Below are positions 34,714 through 42,601 of a stretch of 47,236 nucleotides of DNA, piece after piece. Position numbers and translations under genes: made by a program. This DNA comes from DASZBR01 sp033763845 (GTDB lineage Bacteria > Pseudomonadota > Gammaproteobacteria > DASZBR01): the NCBI GenBank assembly GCA_033763845.1, contig JANRJR010000006.1, positions 1 through 47,236 on the forward strand. The letters are read 5' to 3'. Each line of letters starts with the position of its first letter. Within the stretch, counting starts at the first letter, position 1. Below the pieces are notes generated by a model that had not been told where the DNA came from, did no database searches, and saw only the letters and a list, made by a program, of their open reading frames with translations.

Positions 34714-34769
34714 CCTCATCCGTCGCTTCGCGACTCCCTTTTCCATTCAGGATAAGGGAGTCGGTGAGG
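34714..34769. repeat. Nested palindrome between dsbA-like and VirB1-like genes
   Basis: Inner stem GACTCCCTT / AAGGGAGTC is a perfect 9 bp around a 13-base loop; outer arms CCTCA / TGAGG add a second stem. Its CCCTCATCCGTCGCTTCGCG start looks like dispersed intergenic palindromes known from other genomes. It could terminate both converging genes, but lacks T-runs. Confidence 0.7.
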
Positions 34770-34773
34770 ATCT

Positions 34774-35208
34774 CTATTCTAGAGGCGGCGGAGCCACAAA
34801 CGGATGTGCATCTGCATAAGAAATAACTTGATCCGCATAACTTAGACCTGCGGATTTATCGTTAGTCTTATACATCGATAACGCGCAGGTTTGAGAACCG
34901 TTACACTCATCGAGTAATTTATTTAAAATCTGCGTTGCCACAACCATGTTTTTACACGGACGCAATAATTCATTCAAACTGGTCGGTTTATTCGCTAACC
35001 AAAAATCCGGGATTTGCATTAACCCAATTTCAAATGATTGCCCAGCTGCTTTTAATTGATCGACTTGCTCCAATGCGAGTTCACGTGTTTTAAACGGCTG
35101 CCCCGAAACCACATAAGGATTGTTTTGCGAATTAATTTCAACCATAGCATTGACAACAGCATTGTTCGGATAAACACTGCAGGCTAAAACCATTGTCACT
35201 AAATCCAT
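34774..35208 (-). CDS. VirB1-like lytic transglycosylase
   Basis: 144 residues. The family layout is present: YPNNAVVNAMVEINSQNNPYVVSG (Glu in VEINS is the likely catalytic acid), then a region ending SFEIGLMQIPDFWLAN, PCKNMVVATQILNKLLDEC and a final helical ALSMYKTNDKSAGLSYAD. VirB1 proteins open peptidoglycan for type IV secretion. No signal peptide is obvious; the first residues (MDLVTMVLACSVYP) are mildly hydrophobic and may be a short export signal or the start could be misplaced. The ATG follows GAGGTGA at 7-base spacing, a strong ribosome-binding site, and an in-frame stop lies five codons upstream. No other type IV component is adjacent. Between Glu and Asn-Pro there are two more residues than in typical VirB1. 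Confidence 0.78.
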   Translation of the reverse strand: MDLVTMVLACSVYPNNAVVNAMVEINSQNNPYVVSGQPFKTRELALEQVDQLKAAGQSFEIGLMQIPDFWLANKPTSLNELLRPCKNMVVATQILNKLLDECNGSQTCALSMYKTNDKSAGLSYADQVISYADAHPFVAPPPLE

Positions 35209-35239
35209 ACGCCGTTCACCTCAAAAAAAGAGAGATGAT

Positions 35240-35836
35240 ATGTTAATTCCCTTGCAAAAAACAACATTTATAAAGAGCGTCGCTAAGCTCATTCAACTCC
35301 CCAATGACGAAGGCAGTGAAGTCGCTTTTGCAGGTCGATCCAATGCAGGAAAATCTACAGCATTAAACACCATCACCGGCATTAAAAATTTAGCGCGTAC
35401 CAGCAAAACACCTGGGCGCACGCAATTAATTAATTTATTTAAAGTTACGGATACCACACGACTAGTTGATCTACCGGGTTATGGATTCGCCAAAGTTTCA
35501 CTGGAAATAAAAAAAGCGTGGGATAAGTTATTAAATGATTACTTACAAAACAGAAAATCCCTACGGGGTTTGTGTTTAGTGATGGATTCACGACATCCGT
35601 TAAAAGATTTTGATGTCCATATTTTGGAATGGGCTGTCGCAGCAAATTTGCCTACCCACATATTATTAAGTAAATCTGATAAACTTACTAAAACCGAAAA
35701 GAATAAATTATTAAAGCTTATGGAGGAAAGTATTTTAGATATGTCAGGATTAATTACCTATCAATTATTCTCAGCATTAAAAAATGAAGGTATTATCGAA
35801 GCAAGAAAAAAAATTATATCTCTATTGTCATCTTGA
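35240..35836 (+). CDS. engB: Ribosome biogenesis GTPase EngB (YsxC/YihA)
   Basis: 198 residues. G1 is GRSNAGKST, the G2 region RTSKTPGRTQLIN, G3 DLPGYG, G4 LSKSDK and G5 FSALK, all in order. It acts in late assembly of the 50S subunit. The ATG at 35240 follows AGAGAGATG, a weak-to-moderate ribosome-binding site. The stop codon and last two codons lie inside a copy of the repeat TGTCATCYTGAGC (35826-35838), so the C-terminal end has been shaped by the repeat. Confidence 0.96.
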   Translation: MLIPLQKTTFIKSVAKLIQLPNDEGSEVAFAGRSNAGKSTALNTITGIKNLARTSKTPGRTQLINLFKVTDTTRLVDLPGYGFAKVSLEIKKAWDKLLNDYLQNRKSLRGLCLVMDSRHPLKDFDVHILEWAVAANLPTHILLSKSDKLTKTEKNKLLKLMEESILDMSGLITYQLFSALKNEGIIEARKKIISLLSS

Positions 35837-35871
35837 GCCACATTTGTCATCCTGAGCACAGCGAAGGATCT
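35826..35871 (+). repeat. Two copies of a TGTCATCYTGAGC repeat between engB and dprA
   Basis: TGTCATCTTGAGC (35826-35838) and TGTCATCCTGAGC (35845-35857), the second continuing as ACAGCGAAGGATCT. The TGTCATC(C/T)(T/C)GAG end sequence is shared with the element inside dprA at 36717-36792. This type of dispersed short palindromic repeat is seen in many bacterial genomes. Confidence 0.85.
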
Positions 35872-35891
35872 AATTTTTAGGAATCATAATA

Positions 35892-36962
35892 ATGGTCACA
35901 CATACACAATTGCCCTATTGGCTCGCGTTGTTACGCACACACAACATTGGCCCCGTCAGCTTTCAAGACATCATCCAGGCATACCCCGGTGATAAGCTCA
36001 AAAACTACTTCACCGAACATGCTATTAATATAGTATGGGATAACATCGAAAAAGATTTACAGTGGGCAAAACAACCCGGCAACACGTTATTAACGTATCA
36101 CAGCAACGACTATCCCGAACGACTTCGCGAAATTTCCTCCGCACCACCGCTTTTATTTTGCCAAGGTAATGTCAGTATTTTAAAAAAAGCACAAATTGCG
36201 ATGGTGGGCAGCCGAAATCCTACTCCTTCCGGTGAAGACATCGCCTATCAATTTGCCAAAAGTTTTTCTAACGCAGGATTAGTCGTTACCAGTGGATTAG
36301 CGTTAGGGATAGACGCTGCCTGTCACGAAGGTGTGTTAGCAAATAACGGCGAAACCATTGCCGTCATGGGAACAGGCCCCGATTTAATTTATCCCAAACG
36401 TCATCAAAACTTGGCAAAAAGAATTTTAGAACGAGGCTGTTTAATTAGCGAATTTCCGACAGGCGTTACACCCATCGCACAAAATTTTCCGAGACGAAAT
36501 CGCATTATCAGCGGATTAAGTTTAGGCGTAGTGGTTGTGGAAGCCGCATACGCCAGCGGGTCTCTGGTCACGGCGAAATATGCGATTGAGCAAAATCGTG
36601 ACGTTTTTGCGATTCCGGGCTCTATTCAAAATCCGTTATCGCGGGGTTGCCACTACCTTATAAAGCAGGGAGCGAAATTGGTGGAAACTGTCGAAGATGT
36701 CTTGGAAGAGTGGGCATGTCATCCCGAGGTGCAGACCACAGAGGGGCCTCCAGCTAACCGGCAGGAGATCCTTCAACTCGCTCAGGATGATACCCTTTCA
36801 AACAACAAATTTATGAAATTTGTCGGCTTCGACACCACGCCTGTCGACCTCTTAATTCAACGCAGCGGGTTGACGGCAGAGGAAGTTTCCTCCATCCTCC
36901 TGGTCCTTGAACTAGACGGGCAAGTCAAAAGTGTGCCCGGCGGGTATGTAAGGATAAAGTAA
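35892..36962 (+). CDS. dprA: DNA processing protein DprA, with in-frame repeat insertion
   Basis: 356 residues. The Rossmann-like core has MVGSRNPTPSGEDIAYQF, TSGLALGIDAACHEG, VMGTGPDLIYPKRH, FPRRNRIISGLSLGVVVVEA and GSLVTAKYAIEQNRDVFAIPG. The C-terminal winged-helix domain (about 305-356) ends GGYVRIK. DprA loads RecA on incoming single-stranded DNA during transformation. Residues about 275-301 (HPEVQTTEGPPANRQEILQL...) are encoded by a 76-bp palindromic repeat inserted in frame between the two domains. It is followed by topA with one base overlap. Confidence 0.95.
   Translation: MVTHTQLPYWLALLRTHNIGPVSFQDIIQAYPGDKLKNYFTEHAINIVWDNIEKDLQWAKQPGNTLLTYHSNDYPERLREISSAPPLLFCQGNVSILKKAQIAMVGSRNPTPSGEDIAYQFAKSFSNAGLVVTSGLALGIDAACHEGVLANNGETIAVMGTGPDLIYPKRHQNLAKRILERGCLISEFPTGVTPIAQNFPRRNRIISGLSLGVVVVEAAYASGSLVTAKYAIEQNRDVFAIPGSIQNPLSRGCHYLIKQGAKLVETVEDVLEEWACHPEVQTTEGPPANRQEILQLAQDDTLSNNKFMKFVGFDTTPVDLLIQRSGLTAEEVSSILLVLELDGQVKSVPGGYVRIK
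36717..36792 (+). repeat. 76-bp palindromic element inserted in frame in dprA
   Basis: Left end TGTCATCCCGAG and right end CTCAGGATGATA are inverted repeats of each other (10 of 12 match). An inner pair CTCC / GGAG is separated by AGCTAACCGGCA. The insert lies in the linker between the DprA core and its winged helix, adds about 25 residues and keeps the frame open. The ends match the repeats at 35826 and 35845. Confidence 0.85.
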
Positions 36963-39233
36963 ATGGCCAAAAATTTAGTCATTGTAGAATCCCCAGCCAA
37001 AGCCAAAACCATTAAAAAATATCTGGGTAAAGATTTCGAGGTGATGGCATCGTATGGACATGTGCGGGATTTAATACGCAAATCCGGTGCTGTCGACCCG
37101 GATAATGATTTTCATATGAAATATGAAGTCATTGAAAAAAATGCCAAACACGTCGATGCCATTACCAAAAGTTTAAAAACAGCCGAAGCACTCTATCTCG
37201 CCACCGACCCTGATCGCGAAGGCGAAGCCATTGCTTGGCATTTATATGAATTAATTAAAGCCAAACGCGGGTTAACTAAAAAACCCGTTCATCGCGTGGT
37301 ATTTCACGAAATTACCAAAAATGCCATCACGCAAGCCATTAAAACACCGCGCGATATTGCAATGGATTTAGTTAACGCACAACAAGATCGTCGCGCATTA
37401 GATTATTTATTCGGATTTACACTCTCACCATTATTATGGAAAAAAATCCGACGCGGATTATCTGCCGGTCGTGTACAAAGTCCAGCACTGCGATTAATTG
37501 TCGAGCGCGAAGAAGAAATCGAAAAATTTATTGCGCAAGAATATTGGACGATTACCAGCCAATGCGAAACGAAAAAACAAGAAGCCTTCAGTGCACGATT
37601 AATTAACTATAAAAATGAAAAGCTCGAACAGTTCAGCATTACCAATGAAAAACAAGCTCAAAAAACTCAAGCTGATTTATTAAAAGCAGCAGATGGCAAA
37701 TTAACTGTCATAAGCGTTGATAAAAAACAACGCAAACGCCAACCATCTCCGCCCTTCACGACTTCAACCTTACAACAAGAAGCATCGCGTAAATTAGGAT
37801 TTACTGCTCAACGCACGATGCGCACCGCTCAATATTTATACGAAAATGGTTTAATTACTTATATGCGTACCGACGCAGTATATTTAGCTAACGAAGCCAT
37901 TGATGAGATCAGAAATTTAATTAAGAAAAGATTCGGCGAGGATTATTTACCCGATGAAATTCGCGTATACAAAAACAAATCCAAAAACGCGCAAGAAGCA
38001 CACGAAGCGATTCGTCCAACCAGCGTTGAAACCACACCCGACTCACTCAAAAACTTAACACCTGAGCAAGCAAAATTATATGACTTGATTTGGAAGCGTA
38101 CTGTTGCGTGCCAAATGATTCATGCGTTATTAAATACCGTAACGGTCGATTTAGATTGTGGCAAAAAAGGTATTTTCCGTGCGAATGGTTCAACGATTGC
38201 GCATCCTGGATTTATTGGCGTGTATACTGAAGATGTCGATGATGTCGTCAATAAAGACAGCGATAAAGATCAGGGATTATTACCTGAGTTAGTTGAAGGC
38301 GATATTGTTAAACTAAATGACATATTACCTGAACAACATTTTACGGAACCCCCTCCGCGGTACTCCGAAGCGAGCTTAGTTAAAACGTTAGAGGAGTTTG
38401 GCATTGGTCGTCCGTCGACGTATGCGTCAATTATTTCTACGCTGCAACAACGTGAATATGCGATTTTAGATAACAAACGATTTAAACCAACGGATGTAGG
38501 TCGAATTGTATGTAAATTCTTAAAAGATTATTTTACACAATATGTCGATTATGAATTTACCGCACATTTAGAAGATGAATTAGACGAAGTGTCACGCGGT
38601 GAAAAACAATGGATTCCGTTATTAAAAGAATTCTGGAAACCGTTTAGCAAACTCGTCGACACTATCGAACAAACAGTGCAACGAAAAGACGTGACGCATG
38701 AAGAAATGAATGAAGCCTGCCCCAAATGTAGTAAACCATTATCCATTCGATTAGGAAAACGCGGACGATTTGTGGGATGCACGGGATATCCCGAATGTGA
38801 TTACACGCGAAACATGGAAGATGAAGCCGGTGCAAACGTTGAGCCTGAAATTGTACCTGACAGAAAATGCCCAGCATGTGAATCAGACTTAGTCATTAAA
38901 CGTGGACGATATGGAAAATTTATTGGATGCTCCAGCTACCCGAACTGTAAACATATAGAACCTTTGGAAAAGCCTGCTGATTTGGGCATTGAATGTCCGG
39001 AATGTAAACAAGGTTCCATGCTGAAACGCAAATCGCGCTATGGAAAAATATTTTATTCGTGTTCACGATATCCGGACTGCAAATATGCAACCTGGAATGA
39101 ACCCATTAAGAAACCGTGTCCAAAATGTCAGTGGCCAATTTTGACGATTAAGATCACGAAGCGGCGCGGCAAAGAAGAAGCGTGCCCGCAGAAAGAATGT
39201 GGATATACGTATCAATTGGAGCCACCAGAGTAA
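36963..39233 (+). CDS. topA: DNA topoisomerase I
   Basis: 756 residues. The TOPRIM domain begins VIVESPAKAKTIKKYLG with the metal motif DPDREGEAIAWHL, and the catalytic tyrosine is Tyr300 in GLITYMRTD. FGIGRPSTYASII is the family signature. Four C-terminal zinc ribbons, each CxxC...C...C, are seen (CPKC, CPAC, CPEC, CPKC). It relaxes negative supercoils. The length is shorter than the 865 of E. coli but all domains are present. The start lies 0 bases after dprA. Confidence 0.96.
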   Translation: MAKNLVIVESPAKAKTIKKYLGKDFEVMASYGHVRDLIRKSGAVDPDNDFHMKYEVIEKNAKHVDAITKSLKTAEALYLATDPDREGEAIAWHLYELIKAKRGLTKKPVHRVVFHEITKNAITQAIKTPRDIAMDLVNAQQDRRALDYLFGFTLSPLLWKKIRRGLSAGRVQSPALRLIVEREEEIEKFIAQEYWTITSQCETKKQEAFSARLINYKNEKLEQFSITNEKQAQKTQADLLKAADGKLTVISVDKKQRKRQPSPPFTTSTLQQEASRKLGFTAQRTMRTAQYLYENGLITYMRTDAVYLANEAIDEIRNLIKKRFGEDYLPDEIRVYKNKSKNAQEAHEAIRPTSVETTPDSLKNLTPEQAKLYDLIWKRTVACQMIHALLNTVTVDLDCGKKGIFRANGSTIAHPGFIGVYTEDVDDVVNKDSDKDQGLLPELVEGDIVKLNDILPEQHFTEPPPRYSEASLVKTLEEFGIGRPSTYASIISTLQQREYAILDNKRFKPTDVGRIVCKFLKDYFTQYVDYEFTAHLEDELDEVSRGEKQWIPLLKEFWKPFSKLVDTIEQTVQRKDVTHEEMNEACPKCSKPLSIRLGKRGRFVGCTGYPECDYTRNMEDEAGANVEPEIVPDRKCPACESDLVIKRGRYGKFIGCSSYPNCKHIEPLEKPADLGIECPECKQGSMLKRKSRYGKIFYSCSRYPDCKYATWNEPIKKPCPKCQWPILTIKITKRRGKEEACPQKECGYTYQLEPPE

Positions 39234-39266
39234 CACTCACCTGGTTTATTTTTACAGAGGATTTAC

Positions 39267-39761
39267 GTGAACAATATTATCGCGCTCGCCCTTAAGAATT
39301 CCACTCTGACATTATTAATTTTTGGCCTTATCGCATCACTACTGTCCCTTATTCCTAAGAAACCGATTACAAAAGCCGTAGTGACTGAAGCCTTATTGCG
39401 TTATTTTTTAATATTTTCGATTGGACTCAGTTTTTTATACAATTTCATTATGCACTGTATTTTTGGTGATTACACCGCCGCATTTATTGGTTGGGCGCAA
39501 AGTCCGTTTCAATTTGAAGTGGGAATGGTTAGCCTAGGGATCTCGATTACAGGATTTATTGCCTTTCGCGCCAATTATTCATTTCGAGCCGCAACGATTA
39601 TTCCGCCTGTTGTATTTTTGTGGGGTGCAGCAGGTGGCCATATTTATCAAATGGTTATGCAACATAATTTCGCGCCGGGCAATGCCGGAACTGTCTTTTG
39701 GACAGACGTTTTTATTCCTATTATTGCGCTTGTTTTATTAAGGTTTTCCAAAACTTCTTGA
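39267..39761 (+). CDS. Small membrane protein, probably DUF6790 family
   Basis: 164 residues with four hydrophobic helices. The LSFLYNFIMHCIFGDYTAAFIGW and SPFQFEVGMVSLGISITGFIAF segments agree with what I recall of DUF6790 membrane proteins, whose function is unknown. It follows topA by 33 bases, with CAGAGGATTTACGTG giving a ribosome-binding site; the start codon is GTG. It may be cotranscribed with topA. Confidence 0.7.
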   Translation: MNNIIALALKNSTLTLLIFGLIASLLSLIPKKPITKAVVTEALLRYFLIFSIGLSFLYNFIMHCIFGDYTAAFIGWAQSPFQFEVGMVSLGISITGFIAFRANYSFRAATIIPPVVFLWGAAGGHIYQMVMQHNFAPGNAGTVFWTDVFIPIIALVLLRFSKTS

Positions 39762-39809
39762 TATACATGCTAAACTGCCTTTCAACGTAATCCCTAGAAG
39801 GAGTTTGCG

Positions 39810-41600
39810 ATGGCTGCTGAAAACCCTCTTTTTACCCCTGATGCAAAATCAAATTTTCTCGCCTGCTTTGATGAACTTCCTGAAAAAAAGAAGAAAAAAT
39901 TACCTCAAATTTTAAGTGAAGCCGCGCTTGGACAACATAAGTTTCCTGCGTCTATCTCTGATGATATAGAGGGATTTCAACAGAGTCTTAAGCAACACTC
40001 AAACAATAAAAAAATTCAGTCTCTTCAGAAGGAATGCATAGAAGAATATTTCAATACAGAAGGAACAGAAAAATTTCTTGAAGCAACACAATCTGCTGAT
40101 ATTCGTTGGTCGTCGCCCTTACTTAAATTTCTTTCAGATCAATTAAAACTTGAAATAGAAGAAGAACCCATCATCGAAGCCAAAATTAAGAAAAATGGAA
40201 AAGTTGCGTGGCATAGTATTAATCCTATCACGGGTAAACCTATCGATGGAGGACTTAAATCCAAAAGATGCTCAGCATTTAAATATAACAAAGCTAAATG
40301 TTGGCGAATGACAGTTGATGACTTTCGAAAATTTAAAAACAGCGGAAAACGCTGGGGAAATCAAGCGATTACGCAAGAACGCTTTGTAGCCTATTTTGCT
40401 CAAAATCATAATGCATTACATGCAGAAGAAGTTTGGAATGAACTGAAAAAACTCGGAATATTAAATGAAAATGATAGGTTATCTGCAAATTGGCGAGCGC
40501 TTTCAAATGTCAGCATAAACCTTGAAGCTTTATCTGATCCTCAAAATATTATCTCCATACACGATATTCATGAATACATTGAAGATACTTGTGGTGGCTC
40601 AAATAAACGTCTTCAAAAAAGAGATATTTTAGATGAAGACGATTTTGTCGCACAATGGTCAGACGAATTACAAGACGAAATGCGCGCAATATGGCAAATT
40701 ATTCAAGATGAAATGTTAGATGATGGCCGGCCTAACTATAAAAGAAAATCTGGTTGCTATGAGAAGATTGCTCAACGACAACTCACCTACTCCAAAATTT
40801 GCAATGCACTTTACCATTTAGCAAATACACCCGGAGCAAATCCTAACTTTCGTCCTGAACGCACTTTTAATAAATGGACAGACAAGGGAGTTGTGCAAAA
40901 TGATTTACAAACAGCTGGTCAGCAAGATGAAGAACTTGACATTGGCATTTTTGCTGAATTAAAAACGCATGAAGTCTCCAATGATCAAACTGAACATGAT
41001 CACGTGACTTCAGCTGCAATTCTTGACGATTACAAAGCAAAAAAAATAAAAGAAATAAAAAAAGAAATTAAAGATGCCAAAAATTCAATATCACTTCTCA
41101 ATGATCAACTAGAGTTAATGGAAGACGAAGAAAACATCGAAGAAATTCAAAACGAAATTGATAACCAAAAATATATTCTTGCTGCTGCTCAAGAAAAACT
41201 GGATAGAATTACAAATGAAACTGAACAAAACTGGTGGACAATTGAACTTCCGGAAGAAAGACATCACCGAGGATTAACCTATCAAGTTCCCTCAAAAAAG
41301 CAAATAAAAAAAATCAAAAACCCACTCCTTGATGAAGCCAATCATTACCTCAATGAAGCGCAATCAAGTGAAACATATTTAGCTGAAATTGGCGCCTTTC
41401 GAAATTTGTACCGTTCACAAACGCGTGAACATCAACCTATAAAAAGCCATTCACCTATAGGACATCTTCCTTTTTTATTCTTTCAAGATCGCCCTGAACT
41501 TTCTGCTAAAATCTCAAAGATGTTTAATCAACGCATTCAAGATCATGCTGATGAAAGTGATGGTCTGAAAAAACCTAAAGCTGTTCGAAAACTATTTTAA
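39810..41600 (+). CDS. Hypothetical 596-residue coiled-coil protein
   Basis: No family recognised. An N-terminal helical region (1-130) is followed by a conserved-looking basic block with two cysteines and many aromatics (GKVAWHSINPITGKPIDGGL, then RCSAFKYNKAKCWRMT). A second region around residues 290-360 contains RAIWQIIQDEM and CYEKIAQRQL. A long charged coiled coil covers about 405-467. The C-terminus is basic (KKPKAVRKLF). No signal peptide or membrane segment. AAGGAG lies 7 bases before the ATG. It is between a membrane-protein gene and a GST; context gives no role. Effector or phage-related origins are possible but not supported by a motif. Confidence 0.7.
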   Translation: MAAENPLFTPDAKSNFLACFDELPEKKKKKLPQILSEAALGQHKFPASISDDIEGFQQSLKQHSNNKKIQSLQKECIEEYFNTEGTEKFLEATQSADIRWSSPLLKFLSDQLKLEIEEEPIIEAKIKKNGKVAWHSINPITGKPIDGGLKSKRCSAFKYNKAKCWRMTVDDFRKFKNSGKRWGNQAITQERFVAYFAQNHNALHAEEVWNELKKLGILNENDRLSANWRALSNVSINLEALSDPQNIISIHDIHEYIEDTCGGSNKRLQKRDILDEDDFVAQWSDELQDEMRAIWQIIQDEMLDDGRPNYKRKSGCYEKIAQRQLTYSKICNALYHLANTPGANPNFRPERTFNKWTDKGVVQNDLQTAGQQDEELDIGIFAELKTHEVSNDQTEHDHVTSAAILDDYKAKKIKEIKKEIKDAKNSISLLNDQLELMEDEENIEEIQNEIDNQKYILAAAQEKLDRITNETEQNWWTIELPEERHHRGLTYQVPSKKQIKKIKNPLLDEANHYLNEAQSSETYLAEIGAFRNLYRSQTREHQPIKSHSPIGHLPFLFFQDRPELSAKISKMFNQRIQDHADESDGLKKPKAVRKLF

Positions 41601-41613
41601 AGGAGAAACTCTC

Positions 41614-42225
41614 ATGAAGCTCTACTACTCTAAAGGCGCCTGCTCTCTTGCCGTGCGCATTATTATTCACGAATTAAATCTCAAAGCAGAATTTATTGCT
41701 GTGGATTTACACACGAAAAAAACTGAACACGGATTAGATTACAATCAAATCAGTCACAAAGGCAGCGTTGCTGCACTTCAATTAGATAATGGCGAGGTCT
41801 TGACCGAAAACGTTGCAATTATGCAATATCTTGCAGATACCAATAACGCTACACAATTATTAGCGCCCACCAAAGACTGGAAACGCTATCGAACACTTGA
41901 ATGGCTTAATTATTTAACCACTGAAATTCATAAAGGCTTTAGCCCGTTTTTTAACCCCAATTACCCTCAAGAGTTTAGACAAACCGTTATGTTACCAACG
42001 CTTGAGCGAAAATTTCAGCTGATTGAAACCCACTTAAAAAATAATACCTACTTAATGGGCGAAATTTTTACACTACCCGACGCGTATTTATTTGTCATGT
42101 TACGCTGGGTAGTACCGGTTGCAAAAATCAGTTTTGATAAATTCCCTAATCTAAACCGCTATTTTGAAGGATTAAAAAAACGAGAGGCTATTCAGAAGTC
42201 ACTGAAAGAAGAAGGCCTTAATTGA
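41614..42225 (+). CDS. Glutathione S-transferase, beta class
   Basis: 203 residues. The N-terminal thioredoxin-fold half starts KLYYSKGACSLAVRI, as in bacterial beta-class GSTs, with the active-site cysteine Cys10. The glutathione-binding GEVLTENVAIMQYLAD follows, and the C-terminal helical domain is complete. It conjugates glutathione to electrophiles. AAAGGAG lies before the ATG, 13 bases after the previous stop. The 3' end overlaps the convergent NTF2-like gene by 8 bases. Confidence 0.92.
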   Translation: MKLYYSKGACSLAVRIIIHELNLKAEFIAVDLHTKKTEHGLDYNQISHKGSVAALQLDNGEVLTENVAIMQYLADTNNATQLLAPTKDWKRYRTLEWLNYLTTEIHKGFSPFFNPNYPQEFRQTVMLPTLERKFQLIETHLKNNTYLMGEIFTLPDAYLFVMLRWVVPVAKISFDKFPNLNRYFEGLKKREAIQKSLKEEGLN

Positions 42226-42601
42226 ACTCCTTCATCTGGGTCCAATCGGGACTGGTGATTTCCCAAATACGGTAAATTTTATTGTCTCGATATTGAGCAA
42301 TTAAAATGACTTCGAAATTAATGTCTTTTTGATTGGGCTCTTTAATCGCAATAAACACACGCCCTGCGACTCTATCATTTTGTTCTACCCAGGCGGCTTC
42401 ATCATATTCCACAAAATACTGGCGAGGTAATTTGTAATATTCTACATGCGCATCATAAAATTTTTGATAGCTTTGTGTTTCGCGATTAGCGTATAACACA
42501 AATTCAGAGTGATAATATCTTGGAATCAAGCTGGCGTTTTTCTTGATAACCATCTCCGAGAACATTTCTTTTAAGAGATCCTTCATTACGCTTCGATCCA
42601 T
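42218..42601 (-). CDS. NTF2-like (SnoaL) fold protein
   Basis: 127 residues. The alpha+beta cone pattern of SnoaL/NTF2-like proteins is suggested by the N-terminal helix (LLKEMFSEMVIKKNASLIPRYY), HSEFVLYAN, and the final strands FEVILIAQYRDNKIYRIWE. These proteins bind small ligands, sometimes as isomerases or cyclases; no catalytic residue can be assigned. It starts right after the serine-hydrolase stop, so the two are probably cotranscribed. Confidence 0.75.
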   Translation of the reverse strand: MDRSVMKDLLKEMFSEMVIKKNASLIPRYYHSEFVLYANRETQSYQKFYDAHVEYYKLPRQYFVEYDEAAWVEQNDRVAGRVFIAIKEPNQKDINFEVILIAQYRDNKIYRIWEITSPDWTQMKEFN

